Program-made: the position numbers and the translations under genes
Assembly (NCBI RefSeq): GCF_007830055.1
Contig: NZ_VLLE01000004.1
Coordinates: forward strand, 277,248-341,247
Origin: Lacibacter cauensis
GTDB lineage: Bacteria > Bacteroidota > Bacteroidia > Chitinophagales > Chitinophagaceae
DNA length: 64,000 nucleotides
Reading direction: 5' to 3'
Notes under the pieces: model-generated
The model's input: only the letters and a program-made list of their open reading frames with translations
Database searches by the model: none
Told to the model about the DNA's origin: nothing
Shown here: positions 8,938-18,128 of the stretch, piece by piece
Layout of the letters: every line of letters starts with the position of its first letter
Position numbering within the stretch: the first letter of the stretch is position 1

Positions 8938-10725
8938 TTATACAATTGCTTTTGAGAACTGCATTTCGTGCAGTTTGGCGTAGTACCCGCCCATTTTCAA
9001 CAACTCTTCATGCGTACCCATTTCTTTTATTTCACCTTTATCGAGTACGATAATTTTATCGGCCTTGCGGATGGTTGAAAGACGGTGGGCAATAACAATG
9101 GAAGTGCGTCCTTCAATAAGTTTATCAATCGCATGCTGGATCATCTGTTCGGTTTCGGTATCTACAGCCGAAGTGGCTTCATCCAAAATCAAAACAGAAG
9201 GATTGAACAAGATCGCCCTGATGAAACTGAGCAACTGCCGTTGCCCCTGGCTCATGGTCGCACCACGTTCCATTACATTAAAATCGTAATTGCCGGGCAA
9301 GCGCATAATAAAATCGTGCAGACCAATGAGCTTTGCGGCTTCCACTACTTTTTCTCTGCTGATGTTTTCGTTACGGAGCGTTACATTTTCGGTAATGGTT
9401 CCGGCAAACAAAAACACATCCTGCAACACCACGCCAATTTTGCTCCGCAAAGCATCCAGATCGTAAGTTTCAATTTCAACATCATCGAGCTGAATACTTC
9501 CTTTCTGTATATGGTAAAGTCTGTTTAATAAACTGATGATGGATGTTTTGCCACTGCCCGTATGCCCAACAATAGCAACCGTTTCGCCGGGGTTTACGTT
9601 GAAGGAAATATCTTTCAATACCCAGTTCTCATCGTTATACGCAAACCAAACGTTATCGAAGCTGAGTTTACCGGGTACGGCTCCAGCCGGTTTAAACGCA
9701 TCGGGAGCAGAAGGCGCAATTTCATCGGTATTATCCAGCACTTTAAATACCCGATCGCTTGCCACCATGCCCATTTGCAGCACGTTAAACTTATCGGCAA
9801 TAAAACGCAGCGGACGAAACAACATGTTCAATAGAATAATAAACGCCATGATCTCTCCCGCCATTTTCGCCGCTTGTGCACTGTCGGCCGATACTGCCTG
9901 TCTTGCGCCAAACCACACCAACAGTCCCAACGAAACTGCAAGAATAATCTCTACCACAGGAAAGAATACTGAGTATGCAAAGATGGCTTTGATGTTAGCG
10001 TTGCGGTGTTCTGTATTGATCTTATTAAACTTTTTAAACTCCTTTTGTTCTACGGCAAAGGCCTGCACCACCTGCATACCCTGAATATGTTCCTGCACAA
10101 ATGCATTTAATGCAGCAATGGCATTACGCACACGATGAAAACTTTTGTTTACACTTTCTTTAAAATAAAAGGTTGCCAGTATTAAAAACGGGAAAGGAAT
10201 TAAACAAACCAATGTTAACTGCCAGTTGATGTAAAACATGGTGAACAACACGGCAATGATGGTGAGGAAGTCGGCGAGGATAGGAATAAACCCTTCTGCA
10301 AAAATATCGCTGATGGTTTCAATATCGTTGATGCTGCGGGTTGTGAGTGTACCAATGGGTGTTTTATCGAACTGACGCAGGTTAAGGCCGATGATCTTTT
10401 TAAACACGTTCACCCGCAGATCACGCACCACTGTTTGCCCGAGCCATGCCGTATAGTACGAAAAGAAAAAACGCAGAACAGTTTCAATAACAATGAGCGC
10501 AACCTGGAACAACGTGATACGTATAACCATCTCTGCCATGTTGTGCTGGATATAATCGTTCACCGTTTTATTAATGAGCCATGGCCTCACCGGACCCATC
10601 ACAGCCAGAACAAGTGCTAAAACAATAGAGGCGTTTAAGCGGCTTCTGTAAGGCGAGGCGTAGCGAATAACTCTTCCCAGCAATTTAAAATCGAATAACT
10701 TCTTTTTCCCTGCGTTCTGTTCCAA
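8938..10725 (-). CDS. ABC exporter, MsbA/multidrug type (fused TMD-NBD)
   Basis: A half-transporter of 595 residues that works as a dimer in the inner membrane. Residues 15-330 are a type-I exporter domain with six helices. The nucleotide-binding domain has Walker A GHTGSGKT (387-394), a signature MSQGQ (491-495) in place of LSGGQ, Walker B LILDEA (Asp515, Glu516) and the switch His in IAHRLST. The substrate may be lipid or drug; the sequence alone does not decide. It stands alone between a terminator and a 94-bp gap. Confidence 0.93.
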   Translation of the reverse strand: MEQNAGKKKLFDFKLLGRVIRYASPYRSRLNASIVLALVLAVMGPVRPWLINKTVNDYIQHNMAEMVIRITLFQVALIVIETVLRFFFSYYTAWLGQTVVRDLRVNVFKKIIGLNLRQFDKTPIGTLTTRSINDIETISDIFAEGFIPILADFLTIIAVLFTMFYINWQLTLVCLIPFPFLILATFYFKESVNKSFHRVRNAIAALNAFVQEHIQGMQVVQAFAVEQKEFKKFNKINTEHRNANIKAIFAYSVFFPVVEIILAVSLGLLVWFGARQAVSADSAQAAKMAGEIMAFIILLNMLFRPLRFIADKFNVLQMGMVASDRVFKVLDNTDEIAPSAPDAFKPAGAVPGKLSFDNVWFAYNDENWVLKDISFNVNPGETVAIVGHTGSGKTSIISLLNRLYHIQKGSIQLDDVEIETYDLDALRSKIGVVLQDVFLFAGTITENVTLRNENISREKVVEAAKLIGLHDFIMRLPGNYDFNVMERGATMSQGQRQLLSFIRAILFNPSVLILDEATSAVDTETEQMIQHAIDKLIEGRTSIVIAHRLSTIRKADKIIVLDKGEIKEMGTHEELLKMGGYYAKLHEMQFSKAIV

Positions 10726-10819
10726 TCCCTAAAAAATTTACGGGCAAAGTTAAACGGTTTCAATCCGTACCAAACAATGCAAAATAAAAACAGCTGCTAA
10801 AAAGGATGAATGGCAGACC

Positions 10820-12094
10820 TCAACGGCCTTTGTACTTGTTTGTGAAATAGCTGAAAGAAAAGTAACTGGCCGCAATGCCAATAACGGCAAACACAATGAC
10901 CAATAAGGAATAAAACGAAACCCAGTTGAGTTGCAGTTTGAATAACTCTTTCGACAGCATTACCGAAATACTGCCGAGGTAGCCCCAGGCATCGGCCAGG
11001 TAAATTAAAAAGCCCACATTACCTGCAATGCTGAATGTTGCCAGCAAGCGTTCAAAAAACACACTGTTGAATAATACATAAGCAATGTATAAACCAAGCC
11101 CGGTAAACTGCATCCACAAAGCACCATCGAGCATGTTAAAATGAAACAGCAGCGAAGCTACTCCTGCCAGCAAAAAGCCCAGCATCAACAACCAATGAAT
11201 AATGCGAAAGGCTTTCATATTCTTTCGTACAAACACTAAGGTGCCGATCAATGCCAGCACCGCAAGCGATGTAATGGTTTCTGTTTTTGCAAACACAGCA
11301 GCATTTTTTGCATAGCCCAGTTCGTTCCACATATTGGCCATGTAATTATCACGCAGGTCTCGCATAATGGTTAACAACAGATAGATGATTACAAAAGCAA
11401 CAACTCCCCATTTGTATTTTTGTACAAACAAACGTCGTTCTTCGCTGTTCATAGGTTTGCGAACAGTGCGTTCGTTTTCATCGTCTGCATCGGGTGGTGC
11501 CGCTTTTTCCAACAGTACATAAAACACAAACAATGGAATTGCAAAAACAGTTGCAGTTGCAAATGGCATCCAGTATTCACTCATATTCCAATCAAGCAGC
11601 AGCCATTTACCCACGCTCCTGCTGAAACCTCCCGCAAAAATGAAACTCACCGCCAACACCACACCAATAAAATCGGTTGCTCTTCTTCCTTCAACATAAC
11701 TAAATACCACGCCCCACATAAAGCCGAGTGTAAACCCATTCAGCAAAAAACACAACATACCAAACGGTGCAGGTACAACCGCAAACAGCAACAGGCTTAT
11801 CCAGGCAGTACCAACCATCAACAAACTTGTTCGCCAGCGGCCACGCCGTTGCAATTCCGAAATAAAACGGATGCCGTATAACTTGCTGAGCATATAACCG
11901 ATTACCTGGCTGATGATGAGCAATGTTTGATACGAGACTCCCCAAAACTGCAAGCCGTTAAATGTGGCAACTGTAAATGGTTTGCGGAAGGCAAAAATGG
12001 AAGCGTAGGTGCAAAAAACAACAACAGCTAAGTAAACTGCTGTTGCAATCTGCTTAGCTGAAAAAGTTGCTGTAGTATGTTGTTGCTTATTCAA
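10820..12094 (-). CDS. DUF5690 family membrane protein (MFS-like)
   Basis: A polytopic inner-membrane protein of 424 residues with about 12 hydrophobic segments, laid out like a major facilitator. The N-terminal part (YASIFAFRKPFTVATF, YMLSKLYGIRFI) and the central GFMWGVVFSYVEGRRATDF segment are typical of the DUF5690 proteins of Bacteroidota, whose substrate is unknown. It is read in the same direction as the ABC exporter and the downstream secreted protein gene, with gaps of 94 and 48 bp, so a loose transcription unit is possible. Confidence 0.8.
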   Translation of the reverse strand: MNKQQHTTATFSAKQIATAVYLAVVVFCTYASIFAFRKPFTVATFNGLQFWGVSYQTLLIISQVIGYMLSKLYGIRFISELQRRGRWRTSLLMVGTAWISLLLFAVVPAPFGMLCFLLNGFTLGFMWGVVFSYVEGRRATDFIGVVLAVSFIFAGGFSRSVGKWLLLDWNMSEYWMPFATATVFAIPLFVFYVLLEKAAPPDADDENERTVRKPMNSEERRLFVQKYKWGVVAFVIIYLLLTIMRDLRDNYMANMWNELGYAKNAAVFAKTETITSLAVLALIGTLVFVRKNMKAFRIIHWLLMLGFLLAGVASLLFHFNMLDGALWMQFTGLGLYIAYVLFNSVFFERLLATFSIAGNVGFLIYLADAWGYLGSISVMLSKELFKLQLNWVSFYSLLVIVFAVIGIAASYFSFSYFTNKYKGR

Positions 12095-12142
12095 TGCAAC
12101 TGGAAGATAACGGAATTTCCCGGGTGAACCACGAGACTCCGG

Positions 12143-14335
12143 TTACATCTCTCCTGTTGCTTTGCGATAAGCTTTAATAAAAATAGCGCCGAGGTTTTTG
12201 TGCGGTGGCACATAATCTTTCAACAGCTCACTTGCACGGCCATCGCTTTTAACCGAATTGGCAATCTGTTGCCACAACGGAATCCATTCAATGTTTCTTC
12301 CGTTACGGATGTCTTCATTCAGTGCACGAAGAATTGGTTCGTTCACCGAATAACTACCCACCTGCTTGGTAGAAATGATGTGTGCATCTTCGTTTACGTT
12401 GAGGATCTTCGCCAGGTTTTGATAACCACCGCAAGAGCCCAACATAACGATGCGTGATGAAGGCAGCATTTGTTGCAACGTATATTTCAAGTGATAGCTG
12501 TGTCCACGATGTACCACAAACGAAGGATTGATATTGTTTTTATTGAGGTATTCAATCAGATGTGCCTGTGCCTGAGCATCTAAATCCTGTTTGTAATCGA
12601 GCGGCAGGTTGGCATAGATTGTATAAGGCTTTCCTTTGGTGGATGTAATGGTGACCCATTCTTTACCGGTAACCACTTTCCATTCGGGTTTACCATTGAA
12701 CATGCCCATGAAGTTGCGGAAAGAAGTTACACCATCCTCATCGCCATAAAAGAATACATGTTGTACAACACGGCCACTATCATCGGTAATGCTGTTGTAA
12801 TCTACTTTGTACACAGGAGGAATGCCAAGTAATGCAGACAAGTTCATGGATGTATCGGCAGCCGATTTAAACAAGGTGAGCAGAATATTATAGATCACCT
12901 CTCCCCTTCTGTCTTTTACCTGCAAACTCTTTTCATAGTTTTCTTTCACCTGAAGTTTTAAGAAATTCTGCAGATCAACATTGGTAATGCTGCCATAACT
13001 GTCGGCCACATCCACCGCATCTTCTAACGATGATGTTTTTTGCAACCCCTGTACAAATGCATACATCAGTTGGTTGCTTCTGATCTCGGGCATCGACTTC
13101 AGAAAGTCATCGAGTCTGTTATAGTTCGCTGCCATTTTGATAAACTTTTTAAACTTATCAAAATGCACCGACATCAGTAACGAATCGCTTCTGCGGCCGG
13201 GGAAACGGGTCATCATACGATCGTACAGTTTTGTGTATGTACTCGTATAAATTACTTCTTCGGTTGTAACAAGCAGGTAATAAATTTCTTCCGATGTTAA
13301 GGGATCACTTACACGCATACGCACCGCATCAGGTGAATCATGCAGATCGTTCATCACATTCACAAACACATCGGTTGCTTTACGTTCCAGCATTTGAAAC
13401 AACACAGGTGCAAGCACGGGTGTATCGCCTTGTGAAATACGATTATAATATTTGATCTGTGTTTTTACAATGAGCTTGTAATACGCCAGTTCATTTTCCA
13501 CCACTGCTTTTATATCATCAATTGCAAGCTGGTTATTCAGCAACTCATCAAGGAACGGCAGGTACAAGGTGCCATTCATGATACTGCTGAGCTTTGCAAT
13601 GGTTTGTACTTTTGGATTCTTATTTCGGCGGATAACCTGTGCAGCCGGTGTTTTAATGGCCTGCGCATACGTATACACTTCCAAAGGAATTTTATCAGCA
13701 GCTACTTCAATTAAACTATCTGCAAATGGCTGATCGGCAAATGCGGCAATGCCTGATAAAATATTTGAAGGATTGGTTTGTACCTTTTTCAAAAAGGCCA
13801 TGTTTTTGATCTGCTGCGCTTCCTTTAATTGCGTAAAAATGCCCGAAAGAATTTCTGTTCCCTGGTAAGGCAGTTTTTCAAACACTGATAATACTGACTG
13901 ACCACTTCCCTGTCGTTTCATCACTTCTTCATAGCTCGTAAACAACAAAGGAATCATCGGAGGAATTTCTTTTTCTTTTGCACGACCTGCAATTGCTTGC
14001 AACAGTTCACGCAACGAACGCAGCTGACCGATCTTGAAATTATTATCGCCCTCCCCTTTTTCAATGCGGATCTGCATTTCATCCACTTCACGCAAAATCA
14101 CATCGGTAATTTGTATGTTCAGATCTTCATTGCTTGTCAGCTTCAGAAAATTATCAACCTTACCATCTACCTTGTCGGTACGCTTTTGTTCTTTGTCAAT
14201 ATTCTCGTGCCATATCACACGGCTCATCGGAATCTCCACCTTCGAAGTATCGAACGTAATACGGTTTTGGGTCTGTGCCATCAGCACAACCGTACCGTAA
14301 ATCTGAAACAGAATTAAAAGGGCGTATTTTCTCAT
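12143..14335 (-). CDS. Large secreted protein of unknown function, possible His/Cys clan-CD-like tail
   Basis: The ATG at 14335 is chosen because it starts a signal peptide (MRKYALLILFQIYGTVVLMAQ); an upstream in-frame TTG is unlikely. The mature protein of about 710 residues is mostly helical, with a repeated look between residues 100 and 480. The last 170 residues look different: a beta segment SFVVHRGHSYH (His609 and His612) is followed 23-26 residues later by IVMLGSCGGYQ (Cys635). A hydrophobic strand ending in His and another ending in Ser-Cys-Gly is the layout of the clan CD catalytic dyad (caspase, separase, CHAT). I do not recognise the family; the peptidase idea is inference. Confidence 0.7.
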   Translation of the reverse strand: MRKYALLILFQIYGTVVLMAQTQNRITFDTSKVEIPMSRVIWHENIDKEQKRTDKVDGKVDNFLKLTSNEDLNIQITDVILREVDEMQIRIEKGEGDNNFKIGQLRSLRELLQAIAGRAKEKEIPPMIPLLFTSYEEVMKRQGSGQSVLSVFEKLPYQGTEILSGIFTQLKEAQQIKNMAFLKKVQTNPSNILSGIAAFADQPFADSLIEVAADKIPLEVYTYAQAIKTPAAQVIRRNKNPKVQTIAKLSSIMNGTLYLPFLDELLNNQLAIDDIKAVVENELAYYKLIVKTQIKYYNRISQGDTPVLAPVLFQMLERKATDVFVNVMNDLHDSPDAVRMRVSDPLTSEEIYYLLVTTEEVIYTSTYTKLYDRMMTRFPGRRSDSLLMSVHFDKFKKFIKMAANYNRLDDFLKSMPEIRSNQLMYAFVQGLQKTSSLEDAVDVADSYGSITNVDLQNFLKLQVKENYEKSLQVKDRRGEVIYNILLTLFKSAADTSMNLSALLGIPPVYKVDYNSITDDSGRVVQHVFFYGDEDGVTSFRNFMGMFNGKPEWKVVTGKEWVTITSTKGKPYTIYANLPLDYKQDLDAQAQAHLIEYLNKNNINPSFVVHRGHSYHLKYTLQQMLPSSRIVMLGSCGGYQNLAKILNVNEDAHIISTKQVGSYSVNEPILRALNEDIRNGRNIEWIPLWQQIANSVKSDGRASELLKDYVPPHKNLGAIFIKAYRKATGEM

Positions 14336-14491
14336 TGTATGCAAAATTAACCTCAAAATCTTAAACCTATTCAAGCACAGTTTATGCCAAGACGGAGATT
14401 TGTGCGAATAATCACATAAAACTCGTTAACAATTATATAATATTACCTTAGCTGATGCATGGATGGAGCCTTCTAAATTTGCAGCACAGTC

Positions 14492-15178
14492 ATGGAGCCC
14501 AAAGGAAAAAAAATTCTCATTGCCGACGACGAACCGGATATTCTTGAAATACTGGAGTATAACCTTACCGTAGAAGGTTTTACTGTTATCAAGGCAAAAG
14601 ATGGCGATGAAGCACTTCATTTAGCCAAGCAACAACAACCCGATTTAATTATTCTGGATGTAATGATGCCCCGTAAAACGGGCATGGAAGTTTGCCAGAT
14701 CTTACGTTCGCAGCCCGATTTCGCCAATACACTCATCATCATACTTACTGCATTAAACGATGAAGCCAGTCACCTGAAAGGTTTCGAAATGGGTGCAGAT
14801 GATTATGTAAGCAAACCCATCAGCCCCAAGGTGCTCATCAGCCGTGTAAATGCATTATTGCGCCGCAGTTTCCGCAGCGATGATTCCATTATCAAGATTG
14901 GCGATCTGCAGATTGATAAAGAACAGTTTTTGGTGAAGTATCACGGACAGGACATTATTCTTGCCAAAAAAGAATTTGAGCTGTTGGCCTTATTGGCCTC
15001 GAAGCCGGGCCGTGTGTTTCTGCGCCACGAAATTTTAAACCAGGTGTGGGGTGCCGATGTAATTGTGGGCGACCGTACCATTGATGTACACATCCGCAAA
15101 ATCCGCCAGAAACTCAACATCGATTGTATTACCACTGTTAAAGGTGTGGGTTATAAATTTGAACTTGGCACAACTTAA
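14492..15178 (+). CDS. phoB: OmpR/PhoB family response regulator, probable PhoB
   Basis: A response regulator of 228 residues. The receiver has the acidic pair IADDEPD, the phospho-acceptor Asp56 in IILDVMMP and Lys108 in DDYVSKPIS. Residues 130-226 are a winged-helix DNA-binding domain of OmpR/PhoB type (ILAKKEFELLALLASKPGRVFLRHEIL, then DRTIDVHIRKIRQKL). PhoB-class proteins bind direct repeats of 11-bp period. Such repeats lie upstream of the TonB receptor and the phosphate porin a few kilobases away, which supports the name. A PhoR-like kinase follows after 40 bp. The name is inferred from context. Confidence 0.8.
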   Translation: MEPKGKKILIADDEPDILEILEYNLTVEGFTVIKAKDGDEALHLAKQQQPDLIILDVMMPRKTGMEVCQILRSQPDFANTLIIILTALNDEASHLKGFEMGADDYVSKPISPKVLISRVNALLRRSFRSDDSIIKIGDLQIDKEQFLVKYHGQDIILAKKEFELLALLASKPGRVFLRHEILNQVWGADVIVGDRTIDVHIRKIRQKLNIDCITTVKGVGYKFELGTT

Positions 15179-15218
15179 GTAATGTACATTTGTTTGTGCC
15201 GCAACAAGCACAAATAAC

Positions 15219-16280
15219 ATGATCAATTCCCGACAGCTTACTCCTGTTCAGCTTTCTGCTTTTACAGCCTTTACCATTTCATTACTGGTAGGCCTGGCCA
15301 ATTATTTTTTCATCCGCAGCTGGTGGATTGCCCTGCTGAGCTTTGCAGTGCTGTTCATCATCAGTTACCTGCTGATCCGTTATTTTACCGAGCGGTTTAT
15401 TTATCGCCACATTAAACTCATTTACAAATTCATTTCGCAAACCAAGGCTACCAAACGGGAGGAGTTTTACAACAAATCGCTGTTACCCGAAAAAAGTTTG
15501 CAGGAGGTGAGTGCCGAAGTAGAAGCATGGGCCGAACAAAAACGGGAAGAAATTGAAGTACTGAAACAAAACGAGCAATACCGCAAAGAGTTTCTGCAAA
15601 ACCTGAGCCATGAATTGAAGACACCCATTTTTGCAGTGCAGGGTTATATTGATACATTGCTCAGTGGTGCCATGCACAAAGAAGACGTTGCCAAAAAATT
15701 TTTACTCAATACTTCCCGTAACATCGATCGTTTAGTAAACCTTGTTGATGATCTGGATGAAATTTCGAAACTCGAAAGCGGACAGCAGCAATTGTACAAA
15801 CAAAATTTTGTTATACAGGAACTGGTACAGGATGTGTACGAAAGCCTTTTACTGAAAGCGGCAGAGAAAAACATTAAATGCTCCATTAAAAAGAACAGCG
15901 AACTGCCGATTACAGTTTATGCCGATAAAGAAAAGATACGCATGGTGCTGATTAACCTGGTGAGTAATGCCATTAAGTACGGCAAACAAAACGGCAGTAT
16001 AGTTTTCAGTGTATATAAAACACACGGCAACCTGGTGCTTGCAGAAATCAGTGATGATGGCTATGGTATTGCCGAAGAACATCTCACCCGTATTTTTGAA
16101 CGCTTCTACCGTACCGATATGGCCCGCAGTCGTAAAGAAGGCGGCAGTGGTTTAGGTCTTTCTATCTGCAAACATATTATCGAAGCACATGGCCAAACCA
16201 TGCATGTACGCAGCCGTCTTGATGTGGGCAGTACATTCGGCTTTACATTGGAAGGTCGCCGTACCGATGAAGATGAATAA
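15219..16280 (+). CDS. phoR: Sensor histidine kinase, probable PhoR
   Basis: A 353-residue membrane kinase. Two helices (about 13-31 and 35-53) with almost no periplasmic loop are followed by a linker, a HisKA domain with His131 in NLSHELKTPIFAV, and a HATPase_c domain with the N box (INLVSNAIKYG), DDGYGI, FERFYRTD and GSGLGLSICK. The lack of a periplasmic sensor is the PhoR layout, in which the signal comes from the transport machinery through a PhoU protein. It is co-transcribed with the regulator before it and lies beside porin, DUF47 and PiT genes. The role in phosphate sensing is inferred. Confidence 0.8.
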   Translation: MINSRQLTPVQLSAFTAFTISLLVGLANYFFIRSWWIALLSFAVLFIISYLLIRYFTERFIYRHIKLIYKFISQTKATKREEFYNKSLLPEKSLQEVSAEVEAWAEQKREEIEVLKQNEQYRKEFLQNLSHELKTPIFAVQGYIDTLLSGAMHKEDVAKKFLLNTSRNIDRLVNLVDDLDEISKLESGQQQLYKQNFVIQELVQDVYESLLLKAAEKNIKCSIKKNSELPITVYADKEKIRMVLINLVSNAIKYGKQNGSIVFSVYKTHGNLVLAEISDDGYGIAEEHLTRIFERFYRTDMARSRKEGGSGLGLSICKHIIEAHGQTMHVRSRLDVGSTFGFTLEGRRTDEDE

Positions 16281-16304
16281 ACTCCCTTTCACAGAAATAA
16301 AAAG

Positions 16305-16328
16305 ACCGCTCTGAAGAATCGGAGCGGT
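16305..16328. terminator. Hairpin downstream of phoR-like gene
   Basis: A 7-bp stem ACCGCTC / GAGCGGT with a 10-base loop. On the minus strand it is followed by CTTTTTATTT, so it is a better terminator for leftward than for rightward transcription. It is one of two hairpins in the 343-bp gap 16281-16623; the rest of the gap shows no gene. Confidence 0.45.
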
Positions 16329-16545
16329 GTAGTTCCCAGTCAAGTCATGAGAAAAATGAACCCTTGATTGCCACTTGATTGCTGCTGCAAATTTGTACGT
16401 TGTGTTTTACCAAATGATTATGCAGATGTGTTGGAATTGTTATTTCGAAAGCAAGCTGTAAGCTGCCCGCCAATACAGCAAACCTTTATATGCAGTTGCT
16501 TTGCGGGTAGCGATCAGCATGCAGCAAGCAATGCTTAAAACAAAA

Positions 16546-16567
16546 AGCCTCCTGAGAACAGGAGGCT
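16546..16567 (-). terminator. Terminator of the beta-helix lipoprotein gene
   Basis: A 9-bp perfect stem AGCCTCCTG / CAGGAGGCT with a 4-base loop. On the minus strand it is followed by TTTTGTTTT, a good rho-independent terminator for the gene ending at 16624. Confidence 0.8.
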
Positions 16568-16623
16568 GAATAGAGGATACTTGCTTAAGGAAATCCTTCG
16601 TTTACCCTATTGGGAAAATTTAT

Positions 16624-18000
16624 TTAGTAAATATTTGTTTGCGGTGTAAAGCTTGCCCAGCCTTGTGCCCAGTTGGTTGCACCAAATGCGCCAACAAATG
16701 TTCCTGCAGTATTAAAGTATGCACTCATACCACTGAAGTTTGCACCGGTTAAAGCAGGAGAACCAACTTTTGGCAAGAAGTTAGGCGCATTTAAGTTAAA
16801 CGGATCTGTTAACTGTGCTGCATTTCTGTCTGCAAGCAAGGTATTACCCTGACCCAATGCTGCTGTTTGAAAATCAGCATTTGTAAGCAATGTTTGGTTA
16901 TTGGTTGTAAACGCAATTGCAGGTGCGCCTACAGGAAAAGCATTGTAAGAGAATACAAGATTGTTTCTGAAGATGCTTGTACCATTCTTGTAGTCATTGA
17001 TGGTATTATCGCTTTCAAGTACAATGGCATTTCCTTTTGAACCAAGGATGATCGAGTTACGGAATTCGAAACGTGCAGAACGACGCCATCTGTTACCATA
17101 ACGGTGACGTGAGCCATTGTTAGCAGTTCCTGTTGTATCGTATGGTCCTATGAGTGTAAAGTTGCTGAGGATTGGACGTGTTATCGGAGTAGCAGTTGTA
17201 CCTGATGCATCGTTATCGCATTCGATCTGGTTGGCATCATCATCATCAGAATATTTATCACGCAATGAAACAGCATACTGAATCTGGCCATTATAACCAA
17301 AGTCGAAATCAAAATCATCATCACCACTTGCAAAAGAAATCAGGTTCTTACAGTTTACGGTACCACCAAAAAATTCAAAGCCATCATCACCACAATATGA
17401 TGTTTGTACGTTTTCAATAATTGTACCTGCACCAACACCATATAATGTAAGACCGTTTAACTCACTGTTATTCTCTGCAGTAATACCGGCAAACTCAATA
17501 CGCACATAACGGAGAATACCACTGTTATCGCCTGCATCGGTACCACCATAAGGACGGTTACTACCACCTTCGGTAATAGGAGCGGGTGTTAACGGACGGT
17601 TAGTAGGCGCATATCCGCAAATTGAAATACCACCCCAATCAAATTCACGACGCTGACCTGCAGCTTTATCACTTGTAAAAACAATCGGTGCGTCTGCCTT
17701 ACCATCTGCAACAATTTTACCACCTTGTTCAATAATCAATGCAGATTTTACGGATGCATCTGCAAGTATAACTGAACCAGCTGCAATTTCGAGTGTTGCA
17801 CCTTTACCAACATATACAAACCCTGATAATTTATATCTGCCCTTTGGTAAAGAAAGATTGCGATCGATACGGCCGGTTAATGTAGAAGGTACTACTGTTG
17901 TATCGGAACCACCGGTACCACCAACAGTTTCATTGAAGTTAACCTTGATACACGCCGTAAATGTTAAGGCTGTAATTGCTGCAACTAATAACTTTTTCAT
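16624..18000 (-). CDS. Surface lipoprotein with right-handed beta-helix, receptor partner
   Basis: The ATG at 18000 starts a signal peptide with lipobox TFTAC (about Cys17), giving a 458-residue lipoprotein. The body has the turn pattern of a parallel beta-helix: AGSVILADASVKSALIIEQGG, then GKADAPIVFTSDK, then YVRIEFAGI, ENVQTSYCGDDGFEFFGG and an acidic stretch DDDFDFDFG and DDDDANQ that could bind calcium or other cations. It lies 128 bp downstream of a TonB-dependent receptor in the same direction, between phoBR-like genes and a phosphate porin. By analogy with receptor-lipoprotein pairs it probably captures a substrate at the surface, perhaps a phosphorus source. The substrate is unknown. 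Confidence 0.75.
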   Translation of the reverse strand: MKKLLVAAITALTFTACIKVNFNETVGGTGGSDTTVVPSTLTGRIDRNLSLPKGRYKLSGFVYVGKGATLEIAAGSVILADASVKSALIIEQGGKIVADGKADAPIVFTSDKAAGQRREFDWGGISICGYAPTNRPLTPAPITEGGSNRPYGGTDAGDNSGILRYVRIEFAGITAENNSELNGLTLYGVGAGTIIENVQTSYCGDDGFEFFGGTVNCKNLISFASGDDDFDFDFGYNGQIQYAVSLRDKYSDDDDANQIECDNDASGTTATPITRPILSNFTLIGPYDTTGTANNGSRHRYGNRWRRSARFEFRNSIILGSKGNAIVLESDNTINDYKNGTSIFRNNLVFSYNAFPVGAPAIAFTTNNQTLLTNADFQTAALGQGNTLLADRNAAQLTDPFNLNAPNFLPKVGSPALTGANFSGMSAYFNTAGTFVGAFGATNWAQGWASFTPQTNIY

Positions 18001-18128
18001 GTGTTTATTTTTTTCGTTCGCCGCTTGGCGGCTTTTTTTATTGCCACATCGTATGCCTGTCAATCAACACTGTTTGCGGGCATTATTTGTGGGCATTTCA
18101 TGTTATGTTTCTTTGTGAACTTTTAGTT

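Noticed and set aside
18020-18040. GCCGC-TTG-GCGGC hairpin followed by T7 on the plus strand, between receptor and lipoprotein genes
   Set aside because: The T tract lies on the wrong strand to end the leftward operon; no plus-strand gene ends here. It may stabilise the mRNA, but nothing supports that.
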